Part shown: positions 6,995-16,854 of the stretch, in pieces
Layout of the letters: each line of letters begins with the position of its first letter
Numbering within the stretch: position 1 is the first letter of the stretch
Assembly (NCBI GenBank): GCA_963770535.1
Contig: CAVYPZ010000006.1
Span: forward strand, 62,001-126,000
Direction: 5' to 3'
Source of the DNA: RYN-230 sp963770535
Lineage (GTDB): Bacteria > Actinomycetota > Actinomycetes > Streptosporangiales > Streptosporangiaceae
DNA: 64,000 nucleotides
The notes under the pieces: model-generated
Told to the model about the DNA's origin: nothing
The model's database searches: none
Seen by the model: only the letters and a program-made list of their open reading frames with translations
Position numbers and translations under genes: made by a program

Positions 6995-8852
6995 AGCCTT
7001 CCCACTCCTTCAGCCGGATTCCCTCAGACCACAGGAGCCATTGCGCCAGAATCTCCACGGAACGATCTCGTGGCCGGCCGTCTTTCATCACGGCAGCTGT
7101 CCGGAAGAATTCGACGGCGGCGAACCCCTGCCTGGCTTCCCGTACCTCGTCGGCCATGTCCAGGCCGCCGGAATCCCTTACCCAGTCCTCCACAGCCTGG
7201 CCACGGACCCGCGCGGGTATGGACAGGCCGGCGTCCTCGAGTACGTCGGCTTTGCTCACCACGAAGGCGAGCCTGGTGAATCTTGCCTTGATTCCCAGCT
7301 CACGCATCTGCTCTCGGGTCTTCTCATAAGCCATATCGACGTCCTGCTTGGTCGACCTGAGTTTCAGCTCCGCGAGACGCTCCCGGTGGTCTGCCGGGAG
7401 ACTTTCCCATACACCGTCGGCCGCTAGCGGATCCGCGACAAAGATCAGGGCGCGAGCGTGGCCAAGATATTTCAGCCGGGCCAGTTCCTCCCGGCTGTAA
7501 TGCAGTTCCCCGGCCGCGTCGAACAGCGTGATGAGCCTTTTCACGGAGCCCAGGGTGAACAAGATCGTGTACCCCTTCGGGACACCGACCCGCGTTTTAG
7601 CGGGCCGGCCGTCCGCGGCCAGGAAATGACCAAGCCGGTTCAGTCGTGCCCGGGCATCAGCGTGGTACTCGATCGTGCCGCCGCTAACCGCCGCCAGTTC
7701 CTCCAGGGCCTGGACCAGCTGATGCATCAGCTGTGTCTTCCCGACGTTGACCGCGCCGAAGAACGGGATCGTGATGTCCGGGATCCTGCCGAACCCGCCG
7801 GGCAGCCCCGCGCGACAGGTCGGGCAGATGGCGGCCAGCCGCCCCGCCCCGAAGAGCAGGGACGTTGGCAGGCGCGTCCGGCACCGGCACCAGCGTGACA
7901 GGACACCGTACGGACCCGGCCGGATGTCTTCGTGCAGCTCCATGCATCCAGGGCATCGGTACATCGGGTACCCCCGCACCTTGTCCCCGCAGTCGGTGCA
8001 GACCATCCGCACATTTGCCACGGCCCGCCGGGCCCAGTCAACGGCACGGAAAAGTCCCCAGGCCCCGAGCGCTGCCAGCACCGTCGCCAGGACAACCAGC
8101 AGATTGACGGTGCCCATCACGGTCGCTACCGCTACCCCGATCAGGCCGCCCAGGCCCAGGCCCAGCAAGATGCCAACCCCGGTGACGACGCTGATAATCG
8201 ACAGGTCACTTTCCAGGGCACTGGTGGCCAGGTCCAATCCGCCGGAGAAACACAGGCGGCAATTCTGCGCGCCCATCCTGATGACGTAGCCCAGATCGGC
8301 GCTGATTGGCCCGAAGAAGTAACTCGGTATGGCGATGAGACGGTCGGCGTGGTTTCCCTCTTCATCGCTTCCCCGCACCGCGGCCTGGGGTACCGACGGA
8401 CGTAGCGGCCGTTTCGGCCGTCGCCGCCGGGTGTTCGCCCGGCGCCTGGTCAGCGCGGCATTCGTCGAGTAGGGCACCTCGGTGGTCCTGGCTGCTTCCC
8501 GGGGGTTCGCGAACCGCAGCCGGAGAAGTTCCCCCGCCTCTTTCCGGAGATCTTCGGCCGCCGGTGCGTCGTCAGCATCATCGTCATCCGGGAGCGGGAG
8601 GTCGTCTGGTGCCCCGTGGTCGTCGTCGTGGGCACGGTCAGCATCGTCCTGCGCCGGGTGATCGCCCGGCCCATCCCCCATCTCCCTGGCCTGGACCGGC
8701 TCTGCTCGGGCCGGCCTGAGGATCAGCAGCAAGGCGGCCAGATAGCTCGCCGGGAGGAGGCAGGCGAAAGCGAGGGTGGACAGGGCCGCCACGCAGGCAA
8801 TCCCGACAACGGCCAGGATGGCCGCTGCTATCGCGAGGAAGAATTCGCTCAC
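6984..8852 (-). CDS. membrane-anchored TRAFAC-type GTPase (DO-GTPase-like) of a conflict operon
   Basis: Protein of 622 aa. Residues 1-46 form two hydrophobic helices; after an Asp-rich and an Arg-rich linker a second membrane pair lies near 215-270. Cys pairs (CTDC, CPGC, CRCR, CPTC) between about 285 and 355 look like zinc ribbons. The C-terminal GTPase has P-loop GAVNVGKT (366-373), DAAG as G3 (445-448) and SKAD as G4 (533-536). The order membrane-zinc ribbon-GTPase resembles the double-GTPase (DO-GTPase) components of predicted NTP-dependent conflict systems. GTG 8852 follows the GAP1-like stop by 9 bases with GAGGG between. It would tether the complex to the membrane; cargo and trigger unknown. 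Confidence 0.75.
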   Translation of the reverse strand: MSEFFLAIAAAILAVVGIACVAALSTLAFACLLPASYLAALLLILRPARAEPVQAREMGDGPGDHPAQDDADRAHDDDHGAPDDLPLPDDDDADDAPAAEDLRKEAGELLRLRFANPREAARTTEVPYSTNAALTRRRANTRRRRPKRPLRPSVPQAAVRGSDEEGNHADRLIAIPSYFFGPISADLGYVIRMGAQNCRLCFSGGLDLATSALESDLSIISVVTGVGILLGLGLGGLIGVAVATVMGTVNLLVVLATVLAALGAWGLFRAVDWARRAVANVRMVCTDCGDKVRGYPMYRCPGCMELHEDIRPGPYGVLSRWCRCRTRLPTSLLFGAGRLAAICPTCRAGLPGGFGRIPDITIPFFGAVNVGKTQLMHQLVQALEELAAVSGGTIEYHADARARLNRLGHFLAADGRPAKTRVGVPKGYTILFTLGSVKRLITLFDAAGELHYSREELARLKYLGHARALIFVADPLAADGVWESLPADHRERLAELKLRSTKQDVDMAYEKTREQMRELGIKARFTRLAFVVSKADVLEDAGLSIPARVRGQAVEDWVRDSGGLDMADEVREARQGFAAVEFFRTAAVMKDGRPRDRSVEILAQWLLWSEGIRLKEWEGYGP

Positions 8853-8861
8853 GGCCGGCCC

Positions 8862-11315
8862 TCAGGGACGGAACAAGCTGCGAAGGATGCGCAGCCCGAT
8901 GGAGCGGGAGGTGCGCTGAGACCGCGGCTGGCCGCGCTCGTCTCCGAGCTGACCCCCGCCGGGGTACCGCTTCAGCCACCGTTCGAACTCCTCACTGCCG
9001 TTGGTCATGAGGCGGCTCACATGCTGGTTAACTTCCTTGAGCCTCCTCCGGCCCCAGCCCGGCACCACCGGGGCGAGCACATCATCCTCGAGATATTCCG
9101 CTTCCCTGGTCTGCCGTTTCCGCTGGAAGGTGATCATGAGTACGAAGAGCCGGGCCGCGAGGAGGGTCTCCCCGGGCTCGGTTTCCAGTTTCTCGCGCGC
9201 GTACAGGCAGAAATGGTCGAGGAGTTCTTCCGAGCACTCGCCCAGCGCATAATCAAGCGACCCGTAGCGCAGGAGCAGGGGCGGGAGCTGCCAGTTGAAG
9301 AACAGCTGGAGGTTCTTATCCTGCGTTTCGGCCATTCTGAGCAGCCGGTTGATGATCGAGCTGGGCTTTTCCCGGAAGTCCGCCGCCTGCCGGATCAGCC
9401 TGATGGCCGGCTCCAGCCGGCGGGCCAGCGACAGGCCGTGCCCATCCAGGAACCGGCCCGGAAGCCGGGACAGCCGGCTCACGAACGTCATCCACTCGCT
9501 CACTTCACCGATGCGGGGGAAGTCGTAGAGCAGGGCGACGCACCACCGCGGGACAGACCCCGCACCGAGTTCCTCGGGTGGCAGGCGCGCGACTATAACG
9601 GCCGCTTCCGCCGGGCCCCAGCCAGTCGACGGCCACAAACGCTGGAGCAGGTAATCGTCAACCGCGGGCGCATGACCTTGGCTGCGACGCAGATCCACCA
9701 CCCGGATCAGGGCCTCGACGTTGCTGAGCTGCCCCCGGGCGGCCAGGTCGATGACCCAGTGCTCCCCCAGTTCCGGATAGGCGGCCAGGTCCTCCGGGAG
9801 GAACAGGTCCAGCCCGAGGCGCGAGAACGCGGCCTGCTGAGCCTCTGCGGGCAGGCCGCGCAGCCGATCGAGCATCCCGAGTCGCAGCGCCCGCCAGACC
9901 GGGGCAGTCTGGGCCAGGCCGCGGGGAGTGGTGCCCTCCAGCACAGCCGTCATGATCACATCGTGGCCCGCCCGGCGGACCACCTCCTCGGGCAGCCGCA
10001 GCCTGGCCTTCTGGGCCCAGTTCAGGAGCCCGAGGGCCACGTCGGGCCGGGCGCCGGGCAGGAAGTGCGCGCAGCTGTCCGCGGCGGCCTTCCTGCCCCG
10101 TTCGGTGCGGTAATTGGTCCATGGGTCACGCGGCAGGCCGTGATCCAGCCGGGCGAAGAAGTCATCGATAAGCGCGCATTCAGCCTCACCGGTCAGGGTG
10201 TCGGTGCCTGGCGCGCCAGCCGCGTCCGCGGTGACCGCCATCCCGATGAGTTCCCGCTGGCGCTGGACGGGCAGGTCATGGCGCACCTGACGGAGGACCG
10301 CGCGGACCGCGGACCCCTGCTGCTCGGGATTGACCCGGTTCTCCGGCGCAGCCAGCCAGCCGATCGCGGCCTCCGTTTCCGGCTGGTCCAGGGGCTGATC
10401 CAGGATCAGGGCCGCACTGGCCAGGATGGGGAAGGATTCGGCCAGGGAGCCGGGCAGCGGGCCCAGCGAGGCCGCCGTCGACCAGAGCGCGGCCACGCCG
10501 GCCAGCCCGGCGCGGGCCAGCAGTACAGCGCCCGGGCTGGGGGATACCCCCTCAGGGACCCCGCCTGTGGTGAGCTCGAAGGTGTAGAAGGCGGCGGTGT
10601 CCAGGCGCACGGACGGGTCATCGGCGATCGCACCGACCACGTGGGTCATGCAACGCCGCGGGTCGTGACTGTAGGTAGCGAACGTGAGCAGCCGCCCCAG
10701 GACGGGGCCGAGCGCGTAGCAGGCCGCGGCGATCCAGTGGCAGACGGCCGCGCTGTCCGCGCCGACCAGCAGCACCCGCTGGCCGCCGCCCATCGCCTCG
10801 TCCACCGCCGCCAGCAGCGGCTCGAGCTGGCGGATCGCGTCCGGCGTCCCGGCGAGGAACTCCCTGATCAGTTCAGGGGTGATGGGGCCGGGCGGCGGCG
10901 GCGCAGGCAGCGGGGGGAGTTCCGTGGCGGGTCCCTGGGCCGATCGCCAGAAGGGAGCCGCCCAGAGTTCCACCGGGAGAACAGCCTTGAGGTCGTCCTC
11001 TGGGGCGTCGATGACCAGCGTGTGCGCGAAGTAGTTGCCGGAGCGGTGGGAGAAGTCGAGCCCGGTGAAGAGCACCTGGGCGATGATGGTGCTGCCGTCG
11101 TGCTCGCTGTAGGTGTGGATCAGGTTTACCGGGTGCTCGCTGATGCCCGCCTCCGGGGCCACCTGAAGGTGATCCGGGGGCTCGTAGGCGGTCAACTGCT
11201 CCACCTCACGGATGACACCCTGGGCCACTCCCGCGCTCATCGCGCAGAACTGGAATCCCGAGTGCCCGGACAGTCCGCTCTCGCAGGATGTGTAGTGCAG
11301 CTGGAGGATGGTCAT
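8862..11315 (-). CDS. GAP1-like GTPase-associated protein
   Basis: Large protein of 817 aa with no visible catalytic motif. The N-terminal part (about 1-140; LQLHYTSCESGLSGHSGFQF, later SGNYFAHTLV) matches what I know of the GAP1 N-terminal type 2 domain, and the next 130 residues fit the GAP1 middle domain (GGGQRVLLVGADSA, ALGPVLGRLLTFATYSHDPR). From about residue 330 it is a long helical array with conserved Trp/Leu, probably a GAP1-C scaffold. GAP1 proteins are coupled to GTPases in predicted conflict systems and are thought to sense or regulate them. Here it sits between two GTPase genes (7 bases from one, 9 from the other). ATG 11315 is the family-like start; the frame extends further upstream into the neighbour. 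Domain names come from memory of the family, not from a search. Confidence 0.68.
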   Translation of the reverse strand: MTILQLHYTSCESGLSGHSGFQFCAMSAGVAQGVIREVEQLTAYEPPDHLQVAPEAGISEHPVNLIHTYSEHDGSTIIAQVLFTGLDFSHRSGNYFAHTLVIDAPEDDLKAVLPVELWAAPFWRSAQGPATELPPLPAPPPPGPITPELIREFLAGTPDAIRQLEPLLAAVDEAMGGGQRVLLVGADSAAVCHWIAAACYALGPVLGRLLTFATYSHDPRRCMTHVVGAIADDPSVRLDTAAFYTFELTTGGVPEGVSPSPGAVLLARAGLAGVAALWSTAASLGPLPGSLAESFPILASAALILDQPLDQPETEAAIGWLAAPENRVNPEQQGSAVRAVLRQVRHDLPVQRQRELIGMAVTADAAGAPGTDTLTGEAECALIDDFFARLDHGLPRDPWTNYRTERGRKAAADSCAHFLPGARPDVALGLLNWAQKARLRLPEEVVRRAGHDVIMTAVLEGTTPRGLAQTAPVWRALRLGMLDRLRGLPAEAQQAAFSRLGLDLFLPEDLAAYPELGEHWVIDLAARGQLSNVEALIRVVDLRRSQGHAPAVDDYLLQRLWPSTGWGPAEAAVIVARLPPEELGAGSVPRWCVALLYDFPRIGEVSEWMTFVSRLSRLPGRFLDGHGLSLARRLEPAIRLIRQAADFREKPSSIINRLLRMAETQDKNLQLFFNWQLPPLLLRYGSLDYALGECSEELLDHFCLYAREKLETEPGETLLAARLFVLMITFQRKRQTREAEYLEDDVLAPVVPGWGRRRLKEVNQHVSRLMTNGSEEFERWLKRYPGGGQLGDERGQPRSQRTSRSIGLRILRSLFRP

Positions 11316-11322
11316 GCTGCGC

Positions 11323-14280
11323 TCACTGGGATGGCACGAAGCCGAGCTCATTGAGCAGCCACAGATGAGGATCGGTGACCCGGTAGGGATGAACACCCTG
11401 ATCCGACACCCGGTTGTTCTCGGTGGGCGTGGCCCCCAGGGCTGAGACCCCGAAATACCGGCACCTGCTGTAATGGCGCTGGACCGTCTCGTCGAGCCCG
11501 GACGCTCCCCAGTTCTTCAGCATCACCCTCACCTGCTCCTGCACCGCAAGGCTGTCCATTTCATCGAAGTAAGGCTTCAGTGGCCTTGGCTTGCGCAGAG
11601 GACTGTCGGATTCGAGGAGGTACGAGAGCGCGTCTACCTTGCTCAGCACGACCGCCACAGGTTTATCGATCAACTGCTGGCCGCCCCCCGCCAGCAAAAG
11701 GGCGGTGATCCGGTTGAACGATGCGACCGCTTCCTGCTCCGGGCGCATCGGCGACGGGAGCGGGGTACGCCGGCTGACGCGTTCGCGTACGTCCGGGAAC
11801 CTCAGCGGGTCGATCAGCACGAGCACGGCATCGGCCGCGGCCAGGTACCTGGCCATCAAATCGATCTTCGCCGCCGAGACCAGGTCCTCGCCGGCGCTAT
11901 CTGCGAAGGACAGCAGAAGCTCACGTGAGTTCGGCCGGAATCGTCCTCGCCGGTTCATGGTGAAGCGGAAGACCAGGGGGCTGATGTATCGGTCGCCGGC
12001 GGGAAGGTGATGATGGAATGACAGCTCCCGGCGCTTGTAGAGCGGCCACTCGTAGGAATTGGTGAAACGCTGCATGGTGGTGTCGTCCGCGCCCTGTGTG
12101 GAGGACATCAGCACCTCGCCCATCCCGTGCCGGAGTTCGTGGATGAGCACGGTCAGGAAGGCAGTCTTACCGGCCTGACTCGAGCCAACCAGAGCGATCA
12201 GCCGGCCCTGCATCGCCCGGAAGGTGGCGGGCAGCCGGCTGTGGCACCGGGGGCAGATCTGCGTCCGGGTGCGGTTCCCGCAGGTCGGGCAGCCCACCTC
12301 GTCGCGGTGCGGGGCCACGCTGAACGCCGGCGGCAGCAGCACATGCTCGCCCATCTCGCGGATCAGCACCGGATCCGGTTTCGGCGGGCAGGCCACGCGG
12401 CCGGCGGGCGCCTGGCCGGAGCAGCGGAACATGATGTCCTTCTCCGCGAAGGCGTGGTAGCAGTACGGACAGGCCAGCGGCCGGAGCGGGCTGCGCCTGT
12501 CGGTCAAGGCGATGGTGGACAGTGCCTGCGCGAACGCCTCGTTGTCGGTGCCGACTGGGCCGGGCAGGGTAACCATCCGGGACCCGGCCTGCGCGGCGCC
12601 TGGTCCCGCGGCAGCGGCCCCGGGCAGGCCCGGCGAGGACGGCGACGCCGCAGGCAGATCGAGCGCGGCCGACAGCCGCGCCGCGGTTTCCGCGTGCCGG
12701 CCCCCGAGGAGACGCAGCACCTGGGCCGCCACGGTGGCGAAAGGGCGGCTGTCCGGGCCGATCAGGAGATCGCCGGCCAGGTCGGCTCCGGCCAGCAGGG
12801 CGCGGAAGTCACGAGCCTGGCCGAAGTTCGCACCGACGTACTCAGATACCTCGCGCAGCGTCCGCAGCGCCTCTTTCTTCCGCAGCCGGCGCAGCAGTAT
12901 TTCGCGTACTCCGGGGAGGAAGTCATACTGCACTTCATCGGGCTCCGCGGTTTCCTGGGCGTCCAGCCGGAACAGAAGGCCGCCCAGGAAGACCTCGGCG
13001 AGCGCGAACCGGCTGGCGCCCGGCATCATGGCCCGCTGGACCAGCCGGATCACCGGGAGGCTGATCGGGGTGGCCGACAGGTACTGGGCGAGCCGCATGG
13101 CCTCCGGCGACGCGGTGGCCCGGAATCGCTCCAGCCGCCGTTGAGCGCTGAAACCTTCCGGGGCAGGAGCGATGGGGGAGCCCGCTGATCCGGCCCGCGC
13201 GGCTGCTTCCGCACCGGCGGCTGGTTCCTCTTCCTCCCCGACGAGCAGCACCATCGCGTCCACCCCGGTGGTGCCGGACGCGGTCAGCAGACGGCTCCAC
13301 GACCCGAGCCACACCGGGTCCATCTGGAGCACAGGGATCGGCACGGCCCCTGACGGCAGGGTCATCCGGTCCCCCGCCGGGGTACGGCACTCGAAGTGCT
13401 TGTTCGGTATCGCGGCCTGGAGGGCGTGCAGCCGGGCGGGCGTGGGCCGGGCGTGTGAATACGCCCACAGGCGCTGCGGGAGCGGCTGGAAGATGGCGAC
13501 CGGGCCGTGCCTGGCCCAGTCGGCCAGGACGTGATGCACGGCCGCTGACTCCCACATCGGGCCCAGGCAGTCACTGACCACGACGATGACGCGGCGGCCC
13601 GCGGGGTCCATGAGTTCGCGCGCGCTCCGTAAGGGGGACCCTGGCTGACGCCGGACCCCAGGCCGGCCATCCGGATCATCATCGGGCTGATCCAGCATCC
13701 AGAGCTGGGCGTCCCGGAAGGCGCCCAGCCGTTCCATCAGGACCCCGAGCTCGGCGATCGGCCGGCGCCAGATCGACATGGACTCGTGCCGGTCCACGAC
13801 CAGTGCGAGGTCGAGCCACCGGGTCGGGGTGGGCTTGAACGCGGGCACCCAGAGGTGCTCCTCCGCGATGCGGATGGCGGTGGCCTCCTCATCCAGCACG
13901 ACCCCGTGCCGGGAGGGCGCCGTCCGGCTCAGCGCGCGCATGGCCCGGGTCAGCGCAAGCTGGTCCGGCAGGGCGGGCGGCTCGGGCGCGCGCACGGTAT
14001 CCGCCCGTCTCCCGCCGACGGTCTCCGTGCCGCCGAACTGCCGCAGATGCACCGAATAGGTCGCGTCCCGCGGGCGCTCAGACTCACGCGGGGCCGGCCG
14101 TTCGGGCTGGCGGTCGTCGACATCGTCGTCGCCCGGGGCCGGCGGCGCTGGCTCCCGCCCGGCGGGTTGGCCCGCCGGCTCCTCCAGGTGCGGCGCGAGC
14201 CACAGCATGTCGCAGAGGTCATCACCGCTGCAGTCCGGATCGAGATGGGTCAGCAGTGCCGCGAGCCGCTGCACGGTCAT
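11323..14280 (-). CDS. SAV_2336/vWA-like protein fused to zinc ribbons and a GTPase domain
   Basis: Multidomain protein of 985 aa. Residues 1-45 are the short helical SAV_2336-type N-terminus, then a Pro/acidic linker. From about 155 a degenerate vWA-like fold is seen (LDLALVVDRHESMSIW, VIVVVSDCLGPMWE), with an altered MIDAS, so metal binding is doubtful. A helical region follows; Cys clusters (CPYC, CPTCGNRTRTQICPRC) lie at about 630-690. The C-terminal GTPase has P-loop GSSQAGKT (699-706), DSAG (794-797) and SKVD (880-883). It thus combines the vWA-like partner of a MoxR ATPase with a DO-GTPase in one chain. Its ATG overlaps the MoxR stop (ATGA). Likely a signal-integrating core of the conflict complex; no target is visible. 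Confidence 0.72.
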   Translation of the reverse strand: MTVQRLAALLTHLDPDCSGDDLCDMLWLAPHLEEPAGQPAGREPAPPAPGDDDVDDRQPERPAPRESERPRDATYSVHLRQFGGTETVGGRRADTVRAPEPPALPDQLALTRAMRALSRTAPSRHGVVLDEEATAIRIAEEHLWVPAFKPTPTRWLDLALVVDRHESMSIWRRPIAELGVLMERLGAFRDAQLWMLDQPDDDPDGRPGVRRQPGSPLRSARELMDPAGRRVIVVVSDCLGPMWESAAVHHVLADWARHGPVAIFQPLPQRLWAYSHARPTPARLHALQAAIPNKHFECRTPAGDRMTLPSGAVPIPVLQMDPVWLGSWSRLLTASGTTGVDAMVLLVGEEEEPAAGAEAAARAGSAGSPIAPAPEGFSAQRRLERFRATASPEAMRLAQYLSATPISLPVIRLVQRAMMPGASRFALAEVFLGGLLFRLDAQETAEPDEVQYDFLPGVREILLRRLRKKEALRTLREVSEYVGANFGQARDFRALLAGADLAGDLLIGPDSRPFATVAAQVLRLLGGRHAETAARLSAALDLPAASPSSPGLPGAAAAGPGAAQAGSRMVTLPGPVGTDNEAFAQALSTIALTDRRSPLRPLACPYCYHAFAEKDIMFRCSGQAPAGRVACPPKPDPVLIREMGEHVLLPPAFSVAPHRDEVGCPTCGNRTRTQICPRCHSRLPATFRAMQGRLIALVGSSQAGKTAFLTVLIHELRHGMGEVLMSSTQGADDTTMQRFTNSYEWPLYKRRELSFHHHLPAGDRYISPLVFRFTMNRRGRFRPNSRELLLSFADSAGEDLVSAAKIDLMARYLAAADAVLVLIDPLRFPDVRERVSRRTPLPSPMRPEQEAVASFNRITALLLAGGGQQLIDKPVAVVLSKVDALSYLLESDSPLRKPRPLKPYFDEMDSLAVQEQVRVMLKNWGASGLDETVQRHYSRCRYFGVSALGATPTENNRVSDQGVHPYRVTDPHLWLLNELGFVPSQ

Positions 14281-15332
14281 GAGGGGTTGCTTGCGCTCAG
14301 GTACTGCATGACCGCGTCAATCAGCCCCTGCCTCCGGTTGGGCCAGGCCTTGCTGAGGGTGAGGAAGATCGCGTTCAGCAGCTGGTCAGTGGCGAGGTCC
14401 CCGGTCTGCTGCCGGTCCCAGAAGGCCTGGATGAGGTCGGCGTTCTGGACCGCCGCGTCCTCCCCGAGGTGCGCCCGGACGATGTCGGCCAGCCGCCCCG
14501 GGTCCGGCGGCTGGATCCTCAGGCGCAGGCAGCGGCGCATGAACGGCGGCGGGAAATCGCGTTCCTCGTTGCTGGTGATGATGACCAGCGGGAAAGCGTG
14601 GCATCTCACCTTCCCGCCCTCGATGATCACCGGGTCCGTGCCGTCGTGGGTGAGGACCTCAGCGGTCGGCTTCTTCCGCGCGATCCGCGACAGCTCACGG
14701 ATCTCGTACTCGCCGGTCTCGAACAAGGTCAGCAGGTCATTGGGCAGATCGATGTCGCTCTTGTCGAGTTCATCGATCAGCAGGACGCGTGGCCGTCTGT
14801 AGGGCAGCAGCGCGGTCCCGAGCGGGCCGAGCCTGATGTAGCGGCCGATGTCCAGGTCGGGATCGTCCCCGTCGGTGCGGCCCGTCTCCTTCTGCAGCCC
14901 GGCATCCTGCAGCCGCGCGATCGCGTCGTACTGGTAGAGCGCCTCCAGGCGGTCTGATCTGCTGGTGATCGGCCAGTACAGCACGGGGCCCATCTGGAGC
15001 TCACGGGCCACGCTGTGGGCGAGCGTGGATTTGCCGGTCCCGGGCTTCCCGGTGACCAGGAGAGGCCGCCGGAGGTACAGGGCGGCGTTGACCATCTCGA
15101 CCTCGGGGGCGCTGGCCTTATAGGTCGCGGCCCGGGCCAGTTCCCCGAACCTCCGGGTGACATCCGTTTCCGTTCCCCACGCCTGCTCGGGCATGGGAAG
15201 ACCGTCAAACGCGCGCCAGGGCGGCGGCGGGGGCAGTTTCTCCCTGAGTCCACCGTGCGGTTTGCCTGTTCCCCGGTAGATCAGCCAGTCAGGGGTCGTC
15301 GCGGTCGCCTCGCCGGCATACGCCTCAGTCAC
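14277..15332 (-). CDS. MoxR-type AAA+ ATPase
   Basis: AAA+ ATPase of 351 aa of the MoxR group used in vWA-MoxR systems. Walker A is GKPGTGKST, with the linked LYWPITSRSD and LYQYDAIARL segments typical of conflict-type MoxR proteins. Walker B is VLLIDELDKSD, followed by a long insert and the sensor segment VIITSNEERDFPPPFMRRC. The hexamer is expected to remodel or gate its vWA-like partner encoded immediately downstream. GTG 15332 is chosen because GGGGAG lies 5 bases upstream, directly after the preceding stop, and because upstream codons overlap the VMAP gene. Spacing is 10 bases to the upstream gene and a 4-base ATGA overlap to the next. Confidence 0.85.
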   Translation of the reverse strand: MTEAYAGEATATTPDWLIYRGTGKPHGGLREKLPPPPPWRAFDGLPMPEQAWGTETDVTRRFGELARAATYKASAPEVEMVNAALYLRRPLLVTGKPGTGKSTLAHSVARELQMGPVLYWPITSRSDRLEALYQYDAIARLQDAGLQKETGRTDGDDPDLDIGRYIRLGPLGTALLPYRRPRVLLIDELDKSDIDLPNDLLTLFETGEYEIRELSRIARKKPTAEVLTHDGTDPVIIEGGKVRCHAFPLVIITSNEERDFPPPFMRRCLRLRIQPPDPGRLADIVRAHLGEDAAVQNADLIQAFWDRQQTGDLATDQLLNAIFLTLSKAWPNRRQGLIDAVMQYLSASNPS

Positions 15333-15342
15333 AGTGCTCCCC

Positions 15343-16854
15343 TCAGGCCAGTGCCGAAGGAACTTTAAGGTTGAAATCCTCCGGCTCGGGCCAGCGCCAC
15401 GGATCATCCCAGAGCAGGGTCAGCCCCGCCCAGGGCCGCGCGGCACCCGGATGGTCTCTGCGCATGTCCATCACGATCCTCGGCAGATCTGTTATCGGCC
15501 GACCGGTCAGCCGCCGGCGAAGCTCCTCGTAGAACGCGAAATTAAGTGGCGTTCCGTTCTCGGGTGGCGAGGGCATGTCTTTACACCAGTGTGGCCATAC
15601 AACGATTGGCGTACCCGTGTCCAGTATTTCGGTAAGGTCGAAATTGTGCGGGCTGTCTCGCGCCGGGAATGTTAATCCAAGGACCCCCGCGTCCTCCCGG
15701 TCGAAGTTGTCGAACAGATCGCCTGGGGCGACGCTGTCGTCACAGGTGATCCACTTCATGATCCCATCGTGGCTGGCGTTGCCGTTCTCCGCCAGGTAAT
15801 TCCACTTATCTTCCCATCCGACGTAGCGGATCAATCCGCGCTGGCGCTCGAGATCGCGGACAACTACCACGAACTTCTTACCCAGCAATGCATGAGGAGA
15901 GCTGGAGAATGTCCACGTCTCAAAGGGACAGCAGAGCATAGTTCTCGGCACGGCGAATTCGAGGTCCATGCGACCCTTATCGGGGTCCAGCTGACGGGCT
16001 GCCTTGAACGCGGACTCCAGTATGCTGATAAGCTCAACCTTCACCGCGCTGAACTCTATCGGGTCATCGTTACTGTAAATTGTCTTCTTAAACTCCCGGC
16101 CGATATACAGCCACGCGGTCAGCAGGAAGTACGCGTCGGGACGGGGACCCGACCTTTCCAGTTTCAGCACCAGCGTGGCCCGGCCAGCCGGGGCCGTGGC
16201 CGGGAGAACAGGCCGGGGCCTGCGCCGCCCGGCGAGATATCGACGCTCACCCCCGCCCTCCGAATCCTCATCGAGACGCGCGGCGAACACGTCCGACCAG
16301 TGCCGTGCCGACCTGGCCGCCCTTCTCTGCCCGGCCCGCTCGGCAATACACTCAGTCAGGCGCACCAGGGGGTGCCCTGGCTCACCACTGGGTATCTGCT
16401 CCAGCTCGCATACCAGGGACTCCAGATCCGTGAACTCCTCGGGAGCCTCGGCCGCGGTATCCTGATAAGGACCGGACGTGGCCTCCAGGTAATAGGACAT
16501 TAAGTTTCTCTGCGGGACCCGGGGGCCCAGTTCCTCAAATAGCGCCACCCGCTCATCGAGGAGCAGCAGGTCGGTCGGCAGCAGCTCGGCCACCGTGGTG
16601 ACGAAATCTCTTGACATCGGCGTCTGGTCAGCCCACTCGAGAAACTCGGCCAGTTTTTGCAGCCCGCCGCGCTGCGCCAGCCCGTTGCTGACTATTTCTA
16701 TGCAATGCAGGCGGCCGTCCAGGGCATGCGATCCGAAGTCAACGTTTCGCCGTCGCATTTCATCGACAATAGCCCTGCGACTCTCATCCGATTGGATGAC
16801 GGGGATATCCCAGAGCAGCCTGACGAGCAGGTCCCGCATTTCATCGATGCTCAT
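15343..16854 (-). CDS. VMAP-like protein with N-terminal EAD2-like domain and VMAP-C
   Basis: Protein of 503 aa. Residues 1-85 look like an effector-associated domain of type 2: a short amphipathic helix, IPVIQSDESRR, then LHCIEIVSNGLAQRGGLQKL. After a linker with Arg-rich low complexity, residues about 195-503 carry the VMAP C-terminal pattern: LVLKLERSGPRPDAYFLLTA, CCPFETWTF, FVVVVRDLERQRG, TPIVVWPHW and LTLLWDDPWRWPEPEDF. VMAP (vWA-MoxR associated protein) is the third partner of the MoxR/vWA ternary conflict system. The EAD-like N-terminus is predicted to recruit an effector bearing the same domain; such a protein is encoded by the overlapping upstream gene. The ATG overlaps that gene's stop (ATGA). 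No protease triad is visible. Confidence 0.75.
   Translation of the reverse strand: MSIDEMRDLLVRLLWDIPVIQSDESRRAIVDEMRRRNVDFGSHALDGRLHCIEIVSNGLAQRGGLQKLAEFLEWADQTPMSRDFVTTVAELLPTDLLLLDERVALFEELGPRVPQRNLMSYYLEATSGPYQDTAAEAPEEFTDLESLVCELEQIPSGEPGHPLVRLTECIAERAGQRRAARSARHWSDVFAARLDEDSEGGGERRYLAGRRRPRPVLPATAPAGRATLVLKLERSGPRPDAYFLLTAWLYIGREFKKTIYSNDDPIEFSAVKVELISILESAFKAARQLDPDKGRMDLEFAVPRTMLCCPFETWTFSSSPHALLGKKFVVVVRDLERQRGLIRYVGWEDKWNYLAENGNASHDGIMKWITCDDSVAPGDLFDNFDREDAGVLGLTFPARDSPHNFDLTEILDTGTPIVVWPHWCKDMPSPPENGTPLNFAFYEELRRRLTGRPITDLPRIVMDMRRDHPGAARPWAGLTLLWDDPWRWPEPEDFNLKVPSALA

Noticed and set aside
8616..11354. A 912-codon rightward open frame opposite the GAP1-like and GTPase genes
   Set aside because: It is antisense to two genes with clear domains; composition is Arg/Gly/Gln-rich with no family features, as expected of a GC-rich shadow frame.
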